This document shows, one piece after another, positions 34,180 to 43,690 of a stretch of 64,000 nucleotides of DNA. The notes under the pieces were generated by a model. It did not search any database and was not told the DNA's origin. It saw only the letters and a list, made by a program, of their open reading frames with translations. The stretch is from Jingyaoa shaoxingensis (GTDB lineage Bacteria; Bacillota; Clostridia; Lachnospirales; Lachnospiraceae). The number at the start of each line of letters is the position of its first letter. Within the stretch, counting starts at the first letter, position 1. Location of the stretch: the NCBI RefSeq assembly GCF_014385005.1, contig NZ_JACRSZ010000017.1, positions 8,899-72,898 on the forward strand, given 5' to 3'. A program made the translations under genes and the position numbers.

Positions 34180-35097
34180 ATGAGCATTGCAATTATTATT
34201 CTTATTGTTATATTATTATTACTGTCAAGAAATATTCGTATTGTACCGCAGGCACAGGCAATGGTAGTAGAGCGTCTGGGTGGATACAGGGCAACCTGGA
34301 ATGTGGGACTGCATTTTAAAGTGCCGATTCTGGACCGCGTAGCAAAGAAAGTGGTTTTAAAGGAACAGGTAGTGGATTTCCCGCCACAGCCGGTGATCAC
34401 TAAAGATAATGTTACCATGCAGATTGATACAGTAGTATTTTTCCAGATCACAGATCCGAAGTTATACACATATGGCGTGGAAAATCCAATCATGGCAATT
34501 GAGAACCTGACGGCTACCACATTAAGAAATATTATTGGTGACCTGGAACTGGATGAGACACTGACTTCCAGAGAGACAATCAATACGAAGATGAGAGCAT
34601 CCCTGGATGTAGCCACAGATCCATGGGGCATCAAGGTGAACCGTGTGGAACTGAAGAATATCATTCCTCCTGCAGCTATTCAGGAAGCAATGGAAAAGCA
34701 GATGAAGGCAGAGCGTGAAAGACGTGAGACGATTCTGGTGGCAGAAGGTGAGAAGAAGTCAGCCATTCTGGTAGCTGAAGGTAAAAAAGAAGCCATGATT
34801 CTGGATGCACAGGCAGCAAAGGAATCGGCCATTCTGAAAGCCGAAGCAGAAAAGGAAAAGATGATCCGTGAGGCAGAAGGTGAGGCAGAGGCAATTCTGA
34901 AGGTTCAGCAGGCCAACGCAGACGGTATCCGTTTCCTGAAGGAAGCAGGTGCAGATGAGAGCGTACTGACACTGAAGAGCTTTGAAGCAATGGCGAAGAT
35001 TGCAGACGGTCAGGCAACCAAGATTATCATTCCGTCAGAGATGCAGAATCTGGCAGGAAGTATCAAAGCAGCAGTAGAGGTAGCCAAAGAAGCATAA
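34180..35097 (+). CDS. SPFH/stomatin-like protein (QmcA type)
   Basis: A 305-residue protein with one N-terminal span (IIILIVILLLLS), the SPFH domain (VPQAQAMVVERLGGYRATWN, VGLHFKVPILDRVAKKVVLK) and an Ala/Glu-rich coiled coil (AEGEKKSAILVAEGKKEAMI) that mediates oligomers. With NfeD it should form a membrane scaffold that protects or organises proteins. Length and order are typical for the NfeD/stomatin pair. Confidence 0.94.
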   Translation: MSIAIIILIVILLLLSRNIRIVPQAQAMVVERLGGYRATWNVGLHFKVPILDRVAKKVVLKEQVVDFPPQPVITKDNVTMQIDTVVFFQITDPKLYTYGVENPIMAIENLTATTLRNIIGDLELDETLTSRETINTKMRASLDVATDPWGIKVNRVELKNIIPPAAIQEAMEKQMKAERERRETILVAEGEKKSAILVAEGKKEAMILDAQAAKESAILKAEAEKEKMIREAEGEAEAILKVQQANADGIRFLKEAGADESVLTLKSFEAMAKIADGQATKIIIPSEMQNLAGSIKAAVEVAKEA

Positions 35098-35185
35098 GAA
35101 AATAAGGAGATTTTATTGAATTTTGGCTTCGTATCTGTGAAGGTACTGAACAGATACAAAAATATAAGACAGAAGGTTTAAGAGG

Positions 35186-36178
35186 ATGAATTTAAAAGGA
35201 CGTAATTTTTTAACACTGAAAGACTTTACACCGGAAGAGATCACATATATGCTGGATCTGGCAGCAGATCTGAAGAATAAGAAGAAGAAGGGCATTCCGG
35301 TAGATCATTATAGAGGAAAGAATGTGGCACTGATTTTTGAAAAGACCAGTACCCGTACTCGCTGTGCATTTGAAGTGGCAGCTCACGATCTTGGAATGGG
35401 CTGCACTTATCTGGATCCGACCGGATCACAGATTGGTAAAAAGGAAAGTATTGCCGATACAGCACGCGTACTTGGCAGAATGTTTGAAGGGATTGAATAC
35501 CGTGGATATGGTCAGGAGATTGTGGAAGAACTGGCAAAATATGCCGGTGTTCCGGTATGGAATGGATTGACCAATGAATATCATCCGACTCAGATGCTGG
35601 CAGATATGCTGACCATTCGGGAGCATTTTGGAGATCTGAAAGGAAGAAAGCTGGTATACATGGGAGATGCCAGATACAATATGGGTAATTCCCTGATGAT
35701 CGTCTGCGCAAAACTGGGACTTCATTTTGTTGCATGCACTACAAAAGAATACTTCCCAAATGAAGAGCTGGTAGAGACATGCAAAGGATATGCAAAAGAA
35801 TCCGGAGCAACCATTACACTGACCGATGATGTGAAGACAGGAACCAGAGATGCAGATGTGATCTACACCGATGTTTGGGTATCTATGGGTGAGCCGGATG
35901 AAGTATGGGAGAAGCGTATCAAGGATCTTTCCCCATACAGAGTAACAAAAGAGGTCATGGAAAATGCAGGAGAGAAAGCAATCTTCCTCCACTGCCTGCC
36001 AGCATTCCATGATCTGAAGACCAAGATTGGCAAGCAGATGGGAGAAAAATACGGACTGACTGAAATGGAAGTCACAGATGAGGTATTTGAATCTGCGCAG
36101 TCTAAGGTATTTGATGAGGCAGAGAACAGAATGCATACTATCAAGGCAGTTATGGTAGCAACGTTGGGAGAACAGTAG
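35186..36178 (+). CDS. argF: ornithine carbamoyltransferase
   Basis: A 330-residue enzyme forming citrulline from ornithine and carbamoyl phosphate. The carbamoyl-phosphate loop is [30 protein letters not shown] and [10 protein letters not shown] complete the active site with the family's catalytic Cys. GGTTTAAGAGG precedes the ATG. The 88-bp gap upstream holds TATCTGT and ACAGATA as an inverted repeat (35133-35157) that may be a regulatory site. No other arg genes are near, so a catabolic role (arcB-like) cannot be excluded. Confidence 0.95.
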   Translation: MNLKGRNFLTLKDFTPEEITYMLDLAADLKNKKKKGIPVDHYRGKNVALIFEKTSTRTRCAFEVAAHDLGMGCTYLDPTGSQIGKKESIADTARVLGRMFEGIEYRGYGQEIVEELAKYAGVPVWNGLTNEYHPTQMLADMLTIREHFGDLKGRKLVYMGDARYNMGNSLMIVCAKLGLHFVACTTKEYFPNEELVETCKGYAKESGATITLTDDVKTGTRDADVIYTDVWVSMGEPDEVWEKRIKDLSPYRVTKEVMENAGEKAIFLHCLPAFHDLKTKIGKQMGEKYGLTEMEVTDEVFESAQSKVFDEAENRMHTIKAVMVATLGEQ

Positions 36179-36183
36179 GAAGT

Positions 36184-37164
36184 ATGAAGAGTGAAATTCT
36201 CAGTGTCCTCCGTAATACGGAAGGCTATATATCCGGACAGGAGCTCTGCGAACGGTTTGGTGTCAGCAGGACTGCAGTCTGGAAGGGTATCAATCAATTA
36301 AAAAATGAAGGATATCAGATTGAGGCGGTACAGAATAAAGGGTACCGCCTTTGCGGGTATCCGGAGAGCATTTCCAAAATCGAACTGGAGAGTCGTATGC
36401 ACACCAAATGGGCAGGACAGAATCTGATCTGTCTGGACAGCATTGACTCTACCAATGATTATATTAAGAAGCTGGCTGAGGAAGGCGCGCCGCATGGAAC
36501 ACTGGCCGTAGCGGATTACCAGTCCGGAGGAAAAGGCAGAAGAGGACGGAGCTGGGTGACACCACATGGTTCTGCTATTGCCATGAGTATACTGGTACGC
36601 CCGAAGCTGGCCCCTGAAAAGGCATCTATGATGACGCTGGTGGCAGGTATGGCAGTAGCAAAAAGCGTAAAAGAAGTTACAGGATTGGATGTGAAGATTA
36701 AATGGCCAAATGATGTGGTCATCAACGGCCGGAAGATCTCAGGAACGCTGACAGAGATGAGTATGGAACTTGGAGCTATTCACTATATTGTGATTGGAAC
36801 CGGAATCAATGCCAATGTGACAGAATTCCCGGAAGAGATTAAGGACATTGCAACGTCTCTGATCCTGGAAAAAGGAGAAAAGGTAGACAGGGCAGCCATT
36901 ATCTGTGCTCATATGGAAGCCTTTGAAGACTTCTATGACCGTTTCATGGAATATGGAGATATGACATTATTGAAGGAAGACTATCAGGAGCTTCTGGCGA
37001 ATCAGAATCAGCAGGTGCGTGTTCTGGAACCAGGCAATGAATATACGGGAATCGCCCGTGGCATTGATGAACTGGGACAGCTCCTGGTAGAAAAAGAAGA
37101 TGGCAGCATCGTAAAGGTCTATGCCGGAGAAGTGTCTGTCAGAGGAATATATAACTACGTTTAA
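36184..37164 (+). CDS. birA: biotin-[acetyl-CoA-carboxylase] ligase / biotin repressor
   Basis: A 326-residue bifunctional protein. The N-terminal winged helix (GYISGQELCERFGVSRTAVW) binds DNA. The ligase core has SIDSTNDYIKKLAEEGAPHG, the biotin/ATP loop GGKGRRGRSWVTPHG and KWPNDVVINGRKISG, and a C-terminal SH3-like domain ends the protein. It attaches biotin to carboxylase carrier proteins and represses biotin genes. It starts five bases after argF. Confidence 0.95.
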   Translation: MKSEILSVLRNTEGYISGQELCERFGVSRTAVWKGINQLKNEGYQIEAVQNKGYRLCGYPESISKIELESRMHTKWAGQNLICLDSIDSTNDYIKKLAEEGAPHGTLAVADYQSGGKGRRGRSWVTPHGSAIAMSILVRPKLAPEKASMMTLVAGMAVAKSVKEVTGLDVKIKWPNDVVINGRKISGTLTEMSMELGAIHYIVIGTGINANVTEFPEEIKDIATSLILEKGEKVDRAAIICAHMEAFEDFYDRFMEYGDMTLLKEDYQELLANQNQQVRVLEPGNEYTGIARGIDELGQLLVEKEDGSIVKVYAGEVSVRGIYNYV

Positions 37165-37175
37165 GAGGATATACA

Positions 37176-37535
37176 ATGAATCAGAAATCAGAAAAAACTG
37201 TGCTCTGCGGAGCAAGTGCTTATACAGAAAAGTACTATTTAAATGATGAATTCCAGGCACTGCCGGATGCGATCAAAGACGAACTGAAGATTATGTGTGT
37301 GCTCTATACCAATGATGTGGGCGGAGTGCTGACACTGGAGTTTAGTGAGGACGGAGAACTCTGCTTTCATACAGAGGCAGAAGAGAACGACTTCAGCTAT
37401 GATGAGATCGGAAGTGTGCTGAAGATCCGGGAATTACAGAGAACCAAGGGGGAACTCCTGGAGTCTCTGGAACTGTATTACAAAGTAGCCATTCTGGGGA
37501 TAGATGCATCCACTATGGCAATGGATGAGGAGTAA
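37176..37535 (+). CDS. DUF6145-like protein
   Basis: A 119-residue acidic soluble protein (VLCGASAYTEKYYLNDEFQA, IKDELKIMCVLYTNDVGGVL). I recognise this as a small Lachnospiraceae family, DUF6145, that sits between birA and dusB. Function unknown. The start follows AAGAGG, and the stop is 3 bp before dusB, so it belongs to this operon. Confidence 0.75.
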   Translation: MNQKSEKTVLCGASAYTEKYYLNDEFQALPDAIKDELKIMCVLYTNDVGGVLTLEFSEDGELCFHTEAEENDFSYDEIGSVLKIRELQRTKGELLESLELYYKVAILGIDASTMAMDEE

Positions 37536-37538
37536 CAG

Positions 37539-38516
37539 ATGGAACCAAAGGAATTAAAGATTGGAAATGTCAGACTGGAAAATCCTTATATATTGGCTCC
37601 TATGGCAGGTGTAACAGACCTGCCTTTTCGTTTGTTATGCAAAGAGATGGGAGCAGGGTTGATCTGTATGGAGATGGTTAGTGCAAAAGCAATATCTTTT
37701 CATAATAAAAATACAGAAAAGCTAATGGAGATCGAGGAACAGGAACGACCGGTTTCCATGCAGCTCTTTGGCAGTGATCCGGATCTGATTGCAGAGATGG
37801 CAGCACAGATCGAGGAACGTCCTTTTGATATTCTGGATCTGAATATGGGATGTCCGGTGCCGAAGGTGGTAAATAACGGAGAAGGATCTGCATTGATGAA
37901 GAATCCACATCTGGCTGCGGAGATTGTGAGAAAAACATCCAGAGCAATCCAGAAGCCCCTGACAGTCAAGATCCGAAAAGGATTTGATGAGAAGCATGTG
38001 AATGCAGTGGAGATGGCAAAATATCTGGAGGATGCCGGAGCGGCAGCAATTGCTGTACATGGACGCACCAGAGAGCAATATTATGCGGGAAAAGCTGACT
38101 GGGAGATTATTCGTCAGGTAAAAGAAGCAGTCAGCGTACCGGTAATCGGAAACGGAGATGTGTCAGATCCCATAACTGCTCACAAAATGATGAAAGAGAC
38201 CGGATGCGATGGTGTGATGATAGGTCGGGCAAGCCGGGGAAATCCATGGATATTCCGACAGCTTTTAGAATATGATAAAACAGGAGTGCTTTTGGAGAAA
38301 CCAGATGTGGCTGAATTAAAATCCATGATTCTGCGTCATGCCAGACTGCAGCTACAGTATAAGGGCGAATATACCGGAATCCGGGAGATGCGTAAGCACG
38401 TGGCATGGTATACAGCAGGTTATCCACACAGTGCGGCAATCCGCAGAAGAGTAAATGAAATCGAGACAATAGGGCAGTTAGAAGAAATGCTTGAGAGTAT
38501 ACCAGATGTGAGATGA
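37539..38516 (+). CDS. dusB: tRNA-dihydrouridine synthase
   Basis: A 325-residue FMN-dependent TIM-barrel enzyme that reduces uridines in tRNA. APMAGVTDLPFRLLCKEMG, DLNMGCPVPKVVNNGEGSA (catalytic Cys), IAVHGRTREQYYAGKADW and VIGNGDV/MIGRASRGNPWIF are all present. Length fits DusB. Its stop codon overlaps the start of a structured repeat at 38515. Confidence 0.96.
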   Translation: MEPKELKIGNVRLENPYILAPMAGVTDLPFRLLCKEMGAGLICMEMVSAKAISFHNKNTEKLMEIEEQERPVSMQLFGSDPDLIAEMAAQIEERPFDILDLNMGCPVPKVVNNGEGSALMKNPHLAAEIVRKTSRAIQKPLTVKIRKGFDEKHVNAVEMAKYLEDAGAAAIAVHGRTREQYYAGKADWEIIRQVKEAVSVPVIGNGDVSDPITAHKMMKETGCDGVMIGRASRGNPWIFRQLLEYDKTGVLLEKPDVAELKSMILRHARLQLQYKGEYTGIREMRKHVAWYTAGYPHSAAIRRRVNEIETIGQLEEMLESIPDVR

Positions 38517-38720
38517 CTCCCACCTCTTTAGGTGGCGAGGAGCAAATTAGTATCAGTGGTGGGAGTCAATCTCCCATCTGATATAGCCTCCGGCAGGATT
38601 GCAGAGATGCGCAAAAGAAATATGTCATGCTTTGCATGACGCGCATCTCGCAGCAAGAATGCCGAGGCATTCTTGAATGGCAGCAGGAAGGCACAATCTG
38701 TAATCACAGCCTGCAAAGCG
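38515..38720. repeat. structured intergenic repeat, copy 1 (IS200/IS605-end-like)
   Basis: GACTCCCACCTCTTTAGGTGG opens the element: CCACCT-CTTT-AGGTGG is a hairpin, and GACTCCCAC pairs again with GTGGGAGTC at 38560. Farther on, AGATGCGC and GCGCATCT enclose an inner GTCATGC-TTT-GCATGAC hairpin, and AGAATGCC/GGCATTCT is another. A relative in the opposite orientation lies at 63418-63636. No transposase is present. It resembles a non-autonomous element with subterminal hairpins. Confidence 0.7.
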
Positions 38721-38748
38721 TGAAATAACGGTGAAAATCAACATTTTC

Positions 38749-38777
38749 TTGACATGATCGGTCTGGAATATTATAAT
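38749..38777 (+). promoter_or_regulatory. consensus promoter of greA
   Basis: TTGACA, a 17-bp spacer and TATAAT: a perfect sigma-A match, with an 80-base leader before greA. Confidence 0.88.
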
Positions 38778-38858
38778 ATTATGACTGATTAGGTAAACTT
38801 ACGTAAATTATAAGCCAAAAGGCATAAAAATATTAGATTTTGAGAGGTGCAAAATATC

Positions 38859-39341
38859 ATGGAAGCAAAGAAAAATTTATTAACCTATACAGGTTTGAAG
38901 GCACTGGAAGACGAGATGGAAGATCTGAAGCTGAACAGACGTAAGGAAGTTTCACAGAAGATCAAAGAGGCAAGAGAACAGGGAGACCTTTCCGAGAATG
39001 CAGAGTACGACGCAGCAAAAGACGAGCAGCGTGATATCGAAGCCAGAATCGAAGAGATTGAGAAAATCTTAAAGAATGCAGAGGTCGTAGTAGAAGATGA
39101 TGTGGATTCTGACAAGATCAACGTTGGATGCACTGTTAAATTATACGATGAAGAATTCGAAGAAGAGATTGAATACAAGATTGTAGGCTCTACAGAAGCT
39201 AACAGTCTGCAGGGAAAAATCTCCAATGAGTCACCGGTTGGAAAAGCACTGATCGGCGCATCCGTAGGACAGGAAATTGAAGTAGAGACTCAAGTAGGTA
39301 TTATCAAGTACAAAGTTTTGGGTATTGAAAGATCCTTATAA
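38859..39341 (+). CDS. greA: transcription elongation factor GreA
   Basis: A 160-residue factor that rescues backtracked RNA polymerase. The N-terminal antiparallel coiled coil has LKLNRRKEVSQKIKEAREQG and DLSENAEYDAAKDEQ with the acidic tip; the C-terminal FKBP-like domain has SPVGKALIGASVGQEIEVET. ATG 38859 follows AGAGGTG; a GTG 12 bases upstream overlaps that site. Confidence 0.96.
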   Translation: MEAKKNLLTYTGLKALEDEMEDLKLNRRKEVSQKIKEAREQGDLSENAEYDAAKDEQRDIEARIEEIEKILKNAEVVVEDDVDSDKINVGCTVKLYDEEFEEEIEYKIVGSTEANSLQGKISNESPVGKALIGASVGQEIEVETQVGIIKYKVLGIERSL

Positions 39342-39443
39342 CAGATGGAAGAAATGAGACGATAATGGCAGACTTGAAATTCTCTGGTTATAGAAAAACA
39401 GTGGACAGGAATTCAGGCAGGAATAACACAGGAGGAATGAGAA

Positions 39444-41486
39444 TTGGCACAGGGAAATAAGAAACAGGGAAACGGTCAGGAAATGGATGTGAACAAGCTC
39501 AGACAGGTTCGCCGTGATAAGCTGGCAGAGCTGCAGGCTATGGGTAAAGACCCGTTCCAGATTACAAAATTTGATCAGACACATCATTCAGCAGATGTGA
39601 AGGATCTTTACTATGCACACGAAGCTCAGATCCTGGCAGGCAGAACCACACCTTCTGTAGAAGGTATGGATGAAGCACAGGCCAGACAGGTTCTGAACGA
39701 TGATTATAATGAAAGAAGAGCAATCATGGATGCACAGCCGATTCATGTATCCATTGCTGGACGTATGATGTTCAAGCGTGTCATGGGTAAAGCTTCTTTC
39801 TGTAACATTCAGGATTTAAAGGGCAATATTCAGGTATACGTTTCAAGGGATGCCATCGGCGAAGAGTCTTATGCAGAGTTCAAGAAGTCTGATATCGGTG
39901 ATATCTATGGCGTAAAAGGATATGCATTTCGTACCAAGACAGGGGAGATTTCTGTTCATGCAACAGAAATGATTCTGATGGCGAAATCGCTTCAGATTCT
40001 TCCGGAAAAGTTCCACGGACTGACCAACACTGATATGCGTTATCGTCAGAGATATGTGGATCTGATCATGAGCCCGGAATCCAAAGAAGTATTCCTGAAG
40101 CGTTCTCAGATCATCAAAGAGATCCGTAAGTTCCTGGATGGAAGAAACTTCATCGAAGTAGAGACACCTACTTTGGTAAGTAATGCAGGTGGTGCAGCGG
40201 CAAGACCATTTGAAACCCATTACAATGCACTGAACGAAGATGTAAAGCTTCGAATTTCTCTGGAGCTTTATCTGAAGAGACTGATCGTTGGAGGCATGGA
40301 AAGAGTCTTCGAAATCGGCCGTGTATACCGTAACGAAGGTGTAGATACCCGCCACAACCCAGAATTTACGCTGATGGAATTATATCAGGCATATACAGAT
40401 TACGAAGGTATGATGGAACTGACAGAATCCATGTTCCGTTACCTGGCAGAGACAGTACTTGGAAGCAGCAAGTTTACTTACAATGGCATCGAGATCGACT
40501 TTGGTAAACCATTCGAACGTCTCACTATGAACGATGCAATTAAGAAATACGCAGGTGTAGACTTCGATAAGATTAAGACAGACGAAGAAGCGAAAGCACT
40601 GGCAAAAGATCGTGGTATTGAATTTGAAGAACGTCACACCAAGGGTGATATCATCAATCTGTTCTTCGAAGAGTTCTGTGAAGAGAACCTGATCCAGCCG
40701 ACCTTTATCATGGATCATCCGCTGGCAATTTCTCCATTGACTAAGAAGAAACCAAATGATCCGGAAAAGGTAGAACGTTTTGAACTGTTCATTAATACCT
40801 GGGAAATGTGTAACGCATACTCCGAGCTGAACGACCCAATTGATCAAAGAGAGCGTTTTGCACAGCAGGATAAGAATGCAGAAGCCGGTGACGAAGAAGC
40901 GCAGCATACGGATGAAGATTTCTTGAATGCTCTTGAGATCGGTATGCCGCCAACAGGTGGTATCGGATACGGTATTGATCGTCTGGTAATGCTTCTGACA
41001 GACAGCCAGGCAATCCGTGACGTACTTCTGTTCCCGACAATGAAGTCACAGGGGGCAGCAAAGAACGAAGCAAACAATGCTGCACAGGAAACAAAGCCAG
41101 TTGAGAAGATTGATTTTTCCAAAGTAAAAGTTGAGCCATTATTCGAAGAAATGGTTGATTTCGATACTTTCAGCAAGTCAGATTTCAGAGCTGTAAAGGT
41201 AAAAGCATGTGAAGCAGTTAAGAAATCCAAGAAGCTGTTACAGTTCACTCTGGACGATGGAACAGGCATAGATCGTACCATTTTAAGCGGTATTCATAGC
41301 TTTTATGAGCCGGAAGAACTGGTTGGAAAGACTCTTATTGCTATCACAAATCTTCCACCGAGAGCTATGATGGGAATTGATTCTTGTGGAATGTTACTTA
41401 GTGCAATCCATGAGGAAGAGGGCGAAGAAAAACTTCATCTTCTGATGGTTGATGACCATATTCCAGCAGGTGCAAAGTTATACTAA
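39444..41486 (+). CDS. lysS: lysyl-tRNA synthetase (class II) with C-terminal tRNA-binding domain
   Basis: A 680-residue protein. Residues about 1-530 are a class II LysRS: an OB anticodon-binding fold ([20 protein letters not shown]), motif 1 ([12 protein letters not shown]), motif 2 ([20 protein letters not shown]) and motif 3 ([17 protein letters not shown]). A linker rich in Ala/Lys follows. Residues about 570-680 then match the MetG C-terminal/Trbp111-type OB domain ([40 protein letters not shown]), which binds tRNA without sequence specificity. Usual LysRS is about 500 residues. TTG start after AGGAGGAATGAGAA. Confidence 0.94.
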   Translation: MAQGNKKQGNGQEMDVNKLRQVRRDKLAELQAMGKDPFQITKFDQTHHSADVKDLYYAHEAQILAGRTTPSVEGMDEAQARQVLNDDYNERRAIMDAQPIHVSIAGRMMFKRVMGKASFCNIQDLKGNIQVYVSRDAIGEESYAEFKKSDIGDIYGVKGYAFRTKTGEISVHATEMILMAKSLQILPEKFHGLTNTDMRYRQRYVDLIMSPESKEVFLKRSQIIKEIRKFLDGRNFIEVETPTLVSNAGGAAARPFETHYNALNEDVKLRISLELYLKRLIVGGMERVFEIGRVYRNEGVDTRHNPEFTLMELYQAYTDYEGMMELTESMFRYLAETVLGSSKFTYNGIEIDFGKPFERLTMNDAIKKYAGVDFDKIKTDEEAKALAKDRGIEFEERHTKGDIINLFFEEFCEENLIQPTFIMDHPLAISPLTKKKPNDPEKVERFELFINTWEMCNAYSELNDPIDQRERFAQQDKNAEAGDEEAQHTDEDFLNALEIGMPPTGGIGYGIDRLVMLLTDSQAIRDVLLFPTMKSQGAAKNEANNAAQETKPVEKIDFSKVKVEPLFEEMVDFDTFSKSDFRAVKVKACEAVKKSKKLLQFTLDDGTGIDRTILSGIHSFYEPEELVGKTLIAITNLPPRAMMGIDSCGMLLSAIHEEEGEEKLHLLMVDDHIPAGAKLY

Positions 41487-41615
41487 AAATCAAAAAATGT
41501 GTTTGTAAAAGTTGCATACTACAACAGAAGTACAACAAATTTTTGTTGTATAATACGTGATAACACTTGATATTACGTTGGTGTGCTTATGAATTGAGCT
41601 TTATAAATGTATCGC

Positions 41616-41657
41616 AAGGACATTTTCCTAAGAGAAATTTTAGGGAAGTGTCCTTTT
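41616..41657. terminator. AAGGACA/TGTCCTT inverted repeat upstream of the ICE scar
   Basis: AAGGACATTTTCC pairs imperfectly with GGGAAGTGTCCTT, followed by TTTGG. Hairpins with this AAGGACA...TGTCCTT look precede genes in Tn916-like elements; here it stands before the DUF6075-like stub. Confidence 0.55.
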
Positions 41658-41715
41658 TGGTTGTAGTCGAAATCCAAATTAAAGTAAAAAATAACAGTTT
41701 AAAGGAGAAGAAGCA

Positions 41716-41976
41716 ATGACAAGCACAGCGTTAAGAGCAGAGAATAGCAATTCTCGCACAATTACTTTCAAGAGCAAGGAACACGAAAAATTTTATATGG
41801 AATATCTGGAAAAATGCAGATATCAGGATGTTTACCATCAGGCTCTGGTTTATTGCCTGGGTATCGACAGAGATACAAGAAATAATGTGGATAAAATCTA
41901 TAATTTTAGTAAAGGGAATCCATCAGAGGTTCAATCCGGGTTTACAGATAGAAGGCATTTTATTCACAATGGATAA
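41716..41976 (+). pseudogene. DUF6075-like protein, N-terminal part (broken)
   Basis: AAAGGAGAAG precedes an ATG. The first 66 codons read like DUF6075 mobile-element proteins: ITFKSKEHEKFYMEYLEKCR, QDVYHQALVYCLGIDRDTR, then NNVDKIYNF. From about 41915 the sequence belongs to a ParA gene in another frame, and the frame ends in unrelated residues. The C-terminal half is absent. A conjugative-element remnant. Confidence 0.7.
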
Positions 41977-42184
41977 TTGCCGTTACAATAATGCAAAGAG
42001 AAACAAACAGGCAATCAAAACTACATATGGAAATGACATTAAGATTTTCGAGCAGACAATTCCGAGAACAGAAAGCCTTGCAGAAACAGCATCGGAGGGG
42101 GTAAGTATCTTTGCCTATGATGGAAAAAGCAAGGGGGCAGACAGCTATCTGGAACTGGTTCAGGAGGTGTTGAAACATGCGTAG
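41915..42184 (+). pseudogene. ParA-type ATPase, C-terminal fragment
   Basis: About 88 codons match the end of ParA/Soj partition ATPases: IHQRFNPGLQIEGILFTMDN, then IFEQTIPRTESLAETASEGV and SIFAYDGKSKGADSYLELV. The Walker A half is missing, replaced by the DUF6075-like stub. It overlaps the ParB stub by eight bases, the ancestral operon spacing being intact on that side. Confidence 0.8.
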
Positions 42185-42431
42185 ACCGAAAAAAGATATT
42201 CAGCTTACCTCTTATGATGAATTACTGGGATTAGAGGAAACACCGGAAAAGAGTATGAACCAGGTTGTGGAAATAGATCTGGCAAAGCTCTATCCCTTTA
42301 AAAATCATCCGTTCCATGTAAATGATGATGAAAAAATGGCTGAAACCGTAGAGAGTATTAAAACATACGGTGTTTTGACTCCTGTACTGGTAAGACCTCG
42401 ATCCGAGGGTGGATGTGCAGGAAAATTGTGA
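42177..42431 (+). pseudogene. ParB-type partition protein, N-terminal fragment
   Basis: The start (MRRPKKDIQL) follows AGGAGGTG. About 78 codons read as the ParB N-terminal domain: VVEIDLAKLYPFKNHPFHV and ETVESIKTYGVLTPVLVRPR, ending at SEGG just before the GHRR arginine patch. Beyond 42412 the sequence is a sortase fragment. CTP/DNA-binding parts are lost, so it should be inactive. Confidence 0.85.
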
Positions 42432-42828
42432 TGTGCAGAAACCTTCAGACAACATCGTTATAGACGGACACCATATGAATGACGGTTCGATGTTTACGGG
42501 ACTGATGAAGTACAGAAACAAGAGCTTTTGGGAAGGTCATAAGACTATTACCTTTGATACACTGACGGACAGACACCAGTATGAAGTGATTGCAGTCTTT
42601 AAGACAGTCGTTTATACAGACAGCTCCAATAGCTTTAAGTATTATGAGTTTACGGACGCAGAAAATGCGGCAGAGTTTGATGCGTATGTTGCTAAGTGCA
42701 AGGAACTTTCTTTGTATGATACCGGAGTATCGGCAGAGTATGGCGACAAGCTTATTTCTCTTTTTACTTGTGAATATTCAAGAAACAATGGCAGGATTGT
42801 TGTTGTCGCTAAGAAGATATCTGAGTAA
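42418..42828 (+). pseudogene. class B sortase, C-terminal fragment
   Basis: About 135 codons match class B sortases, which anchor proteins to the wall: KPSDNIVIDGHHMNDGSMF contains the catalytic-His region (usually YGHHM), and LFTCEYSRNNGRIVVVAKK has the catalytic Cys and Arg. The signal-anchor and N-terminal strands are missing; the fragment starts inside the ParB frame. ICE-borne sortases of this type are common in clostridia. Confidence 0.85.
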
Positions 42829-42930
42829 TGCAGGTAAAATTAACATTAAAAACACTTTTCTGACAAGTTTGTATGGTGGAAAGTGTACTTTCTCGGACGT
42901 ATAATATTAGTAGACGAGGAGGTGAAGTAA

Positions 42931-43371
42931 GTGTTGGCAGATAACCTGATATTTCTTCGTAATATCAAAGGACTGACGCAAGAACAGGTCGCAGAAGTGA
43001 TAGGAATTTCCAGACAGTCCTATTCTAAATGGGAACAGGGAGAAACTTATCCTGATATTGATAAGTGTGACAAGCTGGCAAAATACTATGGTGTTACGAT
43101 AGATTCACTTGTTCATCAGGACAATAAAGTCGATGATATAAAGATTGCTCCTGCCCCGATAGGTAAGCATTTATGGGGGACAGTCACTATCGGCAGCAAA
43201 GGTCAGATTGTAATACCGAAAGCGGCAAGAGAAACATTTGAACTAAATGAAGGCGACAGATTAGTTGTTCTCGGAGATGATGCAGAAGGCATTGCTCTTG
43301 TTAAGGCAGATGTCTTTGAACAGCGAGTGCAAGAAGCATTAAAATTGAGTAGGCAAATGACAAATGAATGA
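42931..43371 (+). CDS. XRE HTH - SpoVT/AbrB fusion regulator
   Basis: A 146-residue regulator. Residues 5-60 are an XRE helix-turn-helix (LTQEQVAEVIGISRQSYSKW); residues 83-130 are a swapped-hairpin AbrB/SpoVT domain (VTIGSKGQIVIPKAARETFE, then LNEGDRLVVLGDD). Both bind DNA. GAGGAGGTG precedes the GTG start. It heads a two-gene unit with the zinc-ribbon gene (16 bp). Both genes look intact within the otherwise broken ICE scar. Confidence 0.9.
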   Translation: MLADNLIFLRNIKGLTQEQVAEVIGISRQSYSKWEQGETYPDIDKCDKLAKYYGVTIDSLVHQDNKVDDIKIAPAPIGKHLWGTVTIGSKGQIVIPKAARETFELNEGDRLVVLGDDAEGIALVKADVFEQRVQEALKLSRQMTNE

Positions 43372-43387
43372 AATGGAGGTGCATACA

Positions 43388-43603
43388 ATGAAATGCCCTG
43401 AATGTGGTAAAGAGATGCGTGATGGATACTTGTTTTGCAGCAAAGATGGTGCTTTTAGCTTTGCAAATAAAGTACCGGGAGTATTTGAAAATGCGAAAAA
43501 TGCAGAGGGCTTTGTGAAAATCACAGAGCTTAAACCAAGTCATAGAACAAGGGTAGCTGCTTCAATTTGTGAAGAGTGCAAAACAGTTATATTTAAGTAT
43601 TGA
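43388..43603 (+). CDS. small PF20097-like zinc-ribbon protein
   Basis: A 71-residue protein with CPECGKEMRDGYLFCS near the start and CEECKTVIFKY at the end, the two CxxC knuckles of a zinc ribbon. GGAGGTG lies six bases before ATG 43388; an in-frame ATG at 43364 overlaps the upstream gene. Such proteins are uncharacterised; nucleic-acid or protein binding is inferred. Confidence 0.75.
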   Translation: MKCPECGKEMRDGYLFCSKDGAFSFANKVPGVFENAKNAEGFVKITELKPSHRTRVAASICEECKTVIFKY

Positions 43604-43690
43604 GCAGTTACAATTCAATAAAGAAATTATGAGACAGTCTTACGAAATCAAACGTAAGGCTGTTATTTTTTTCGAGAAAGGAGGAAACCG

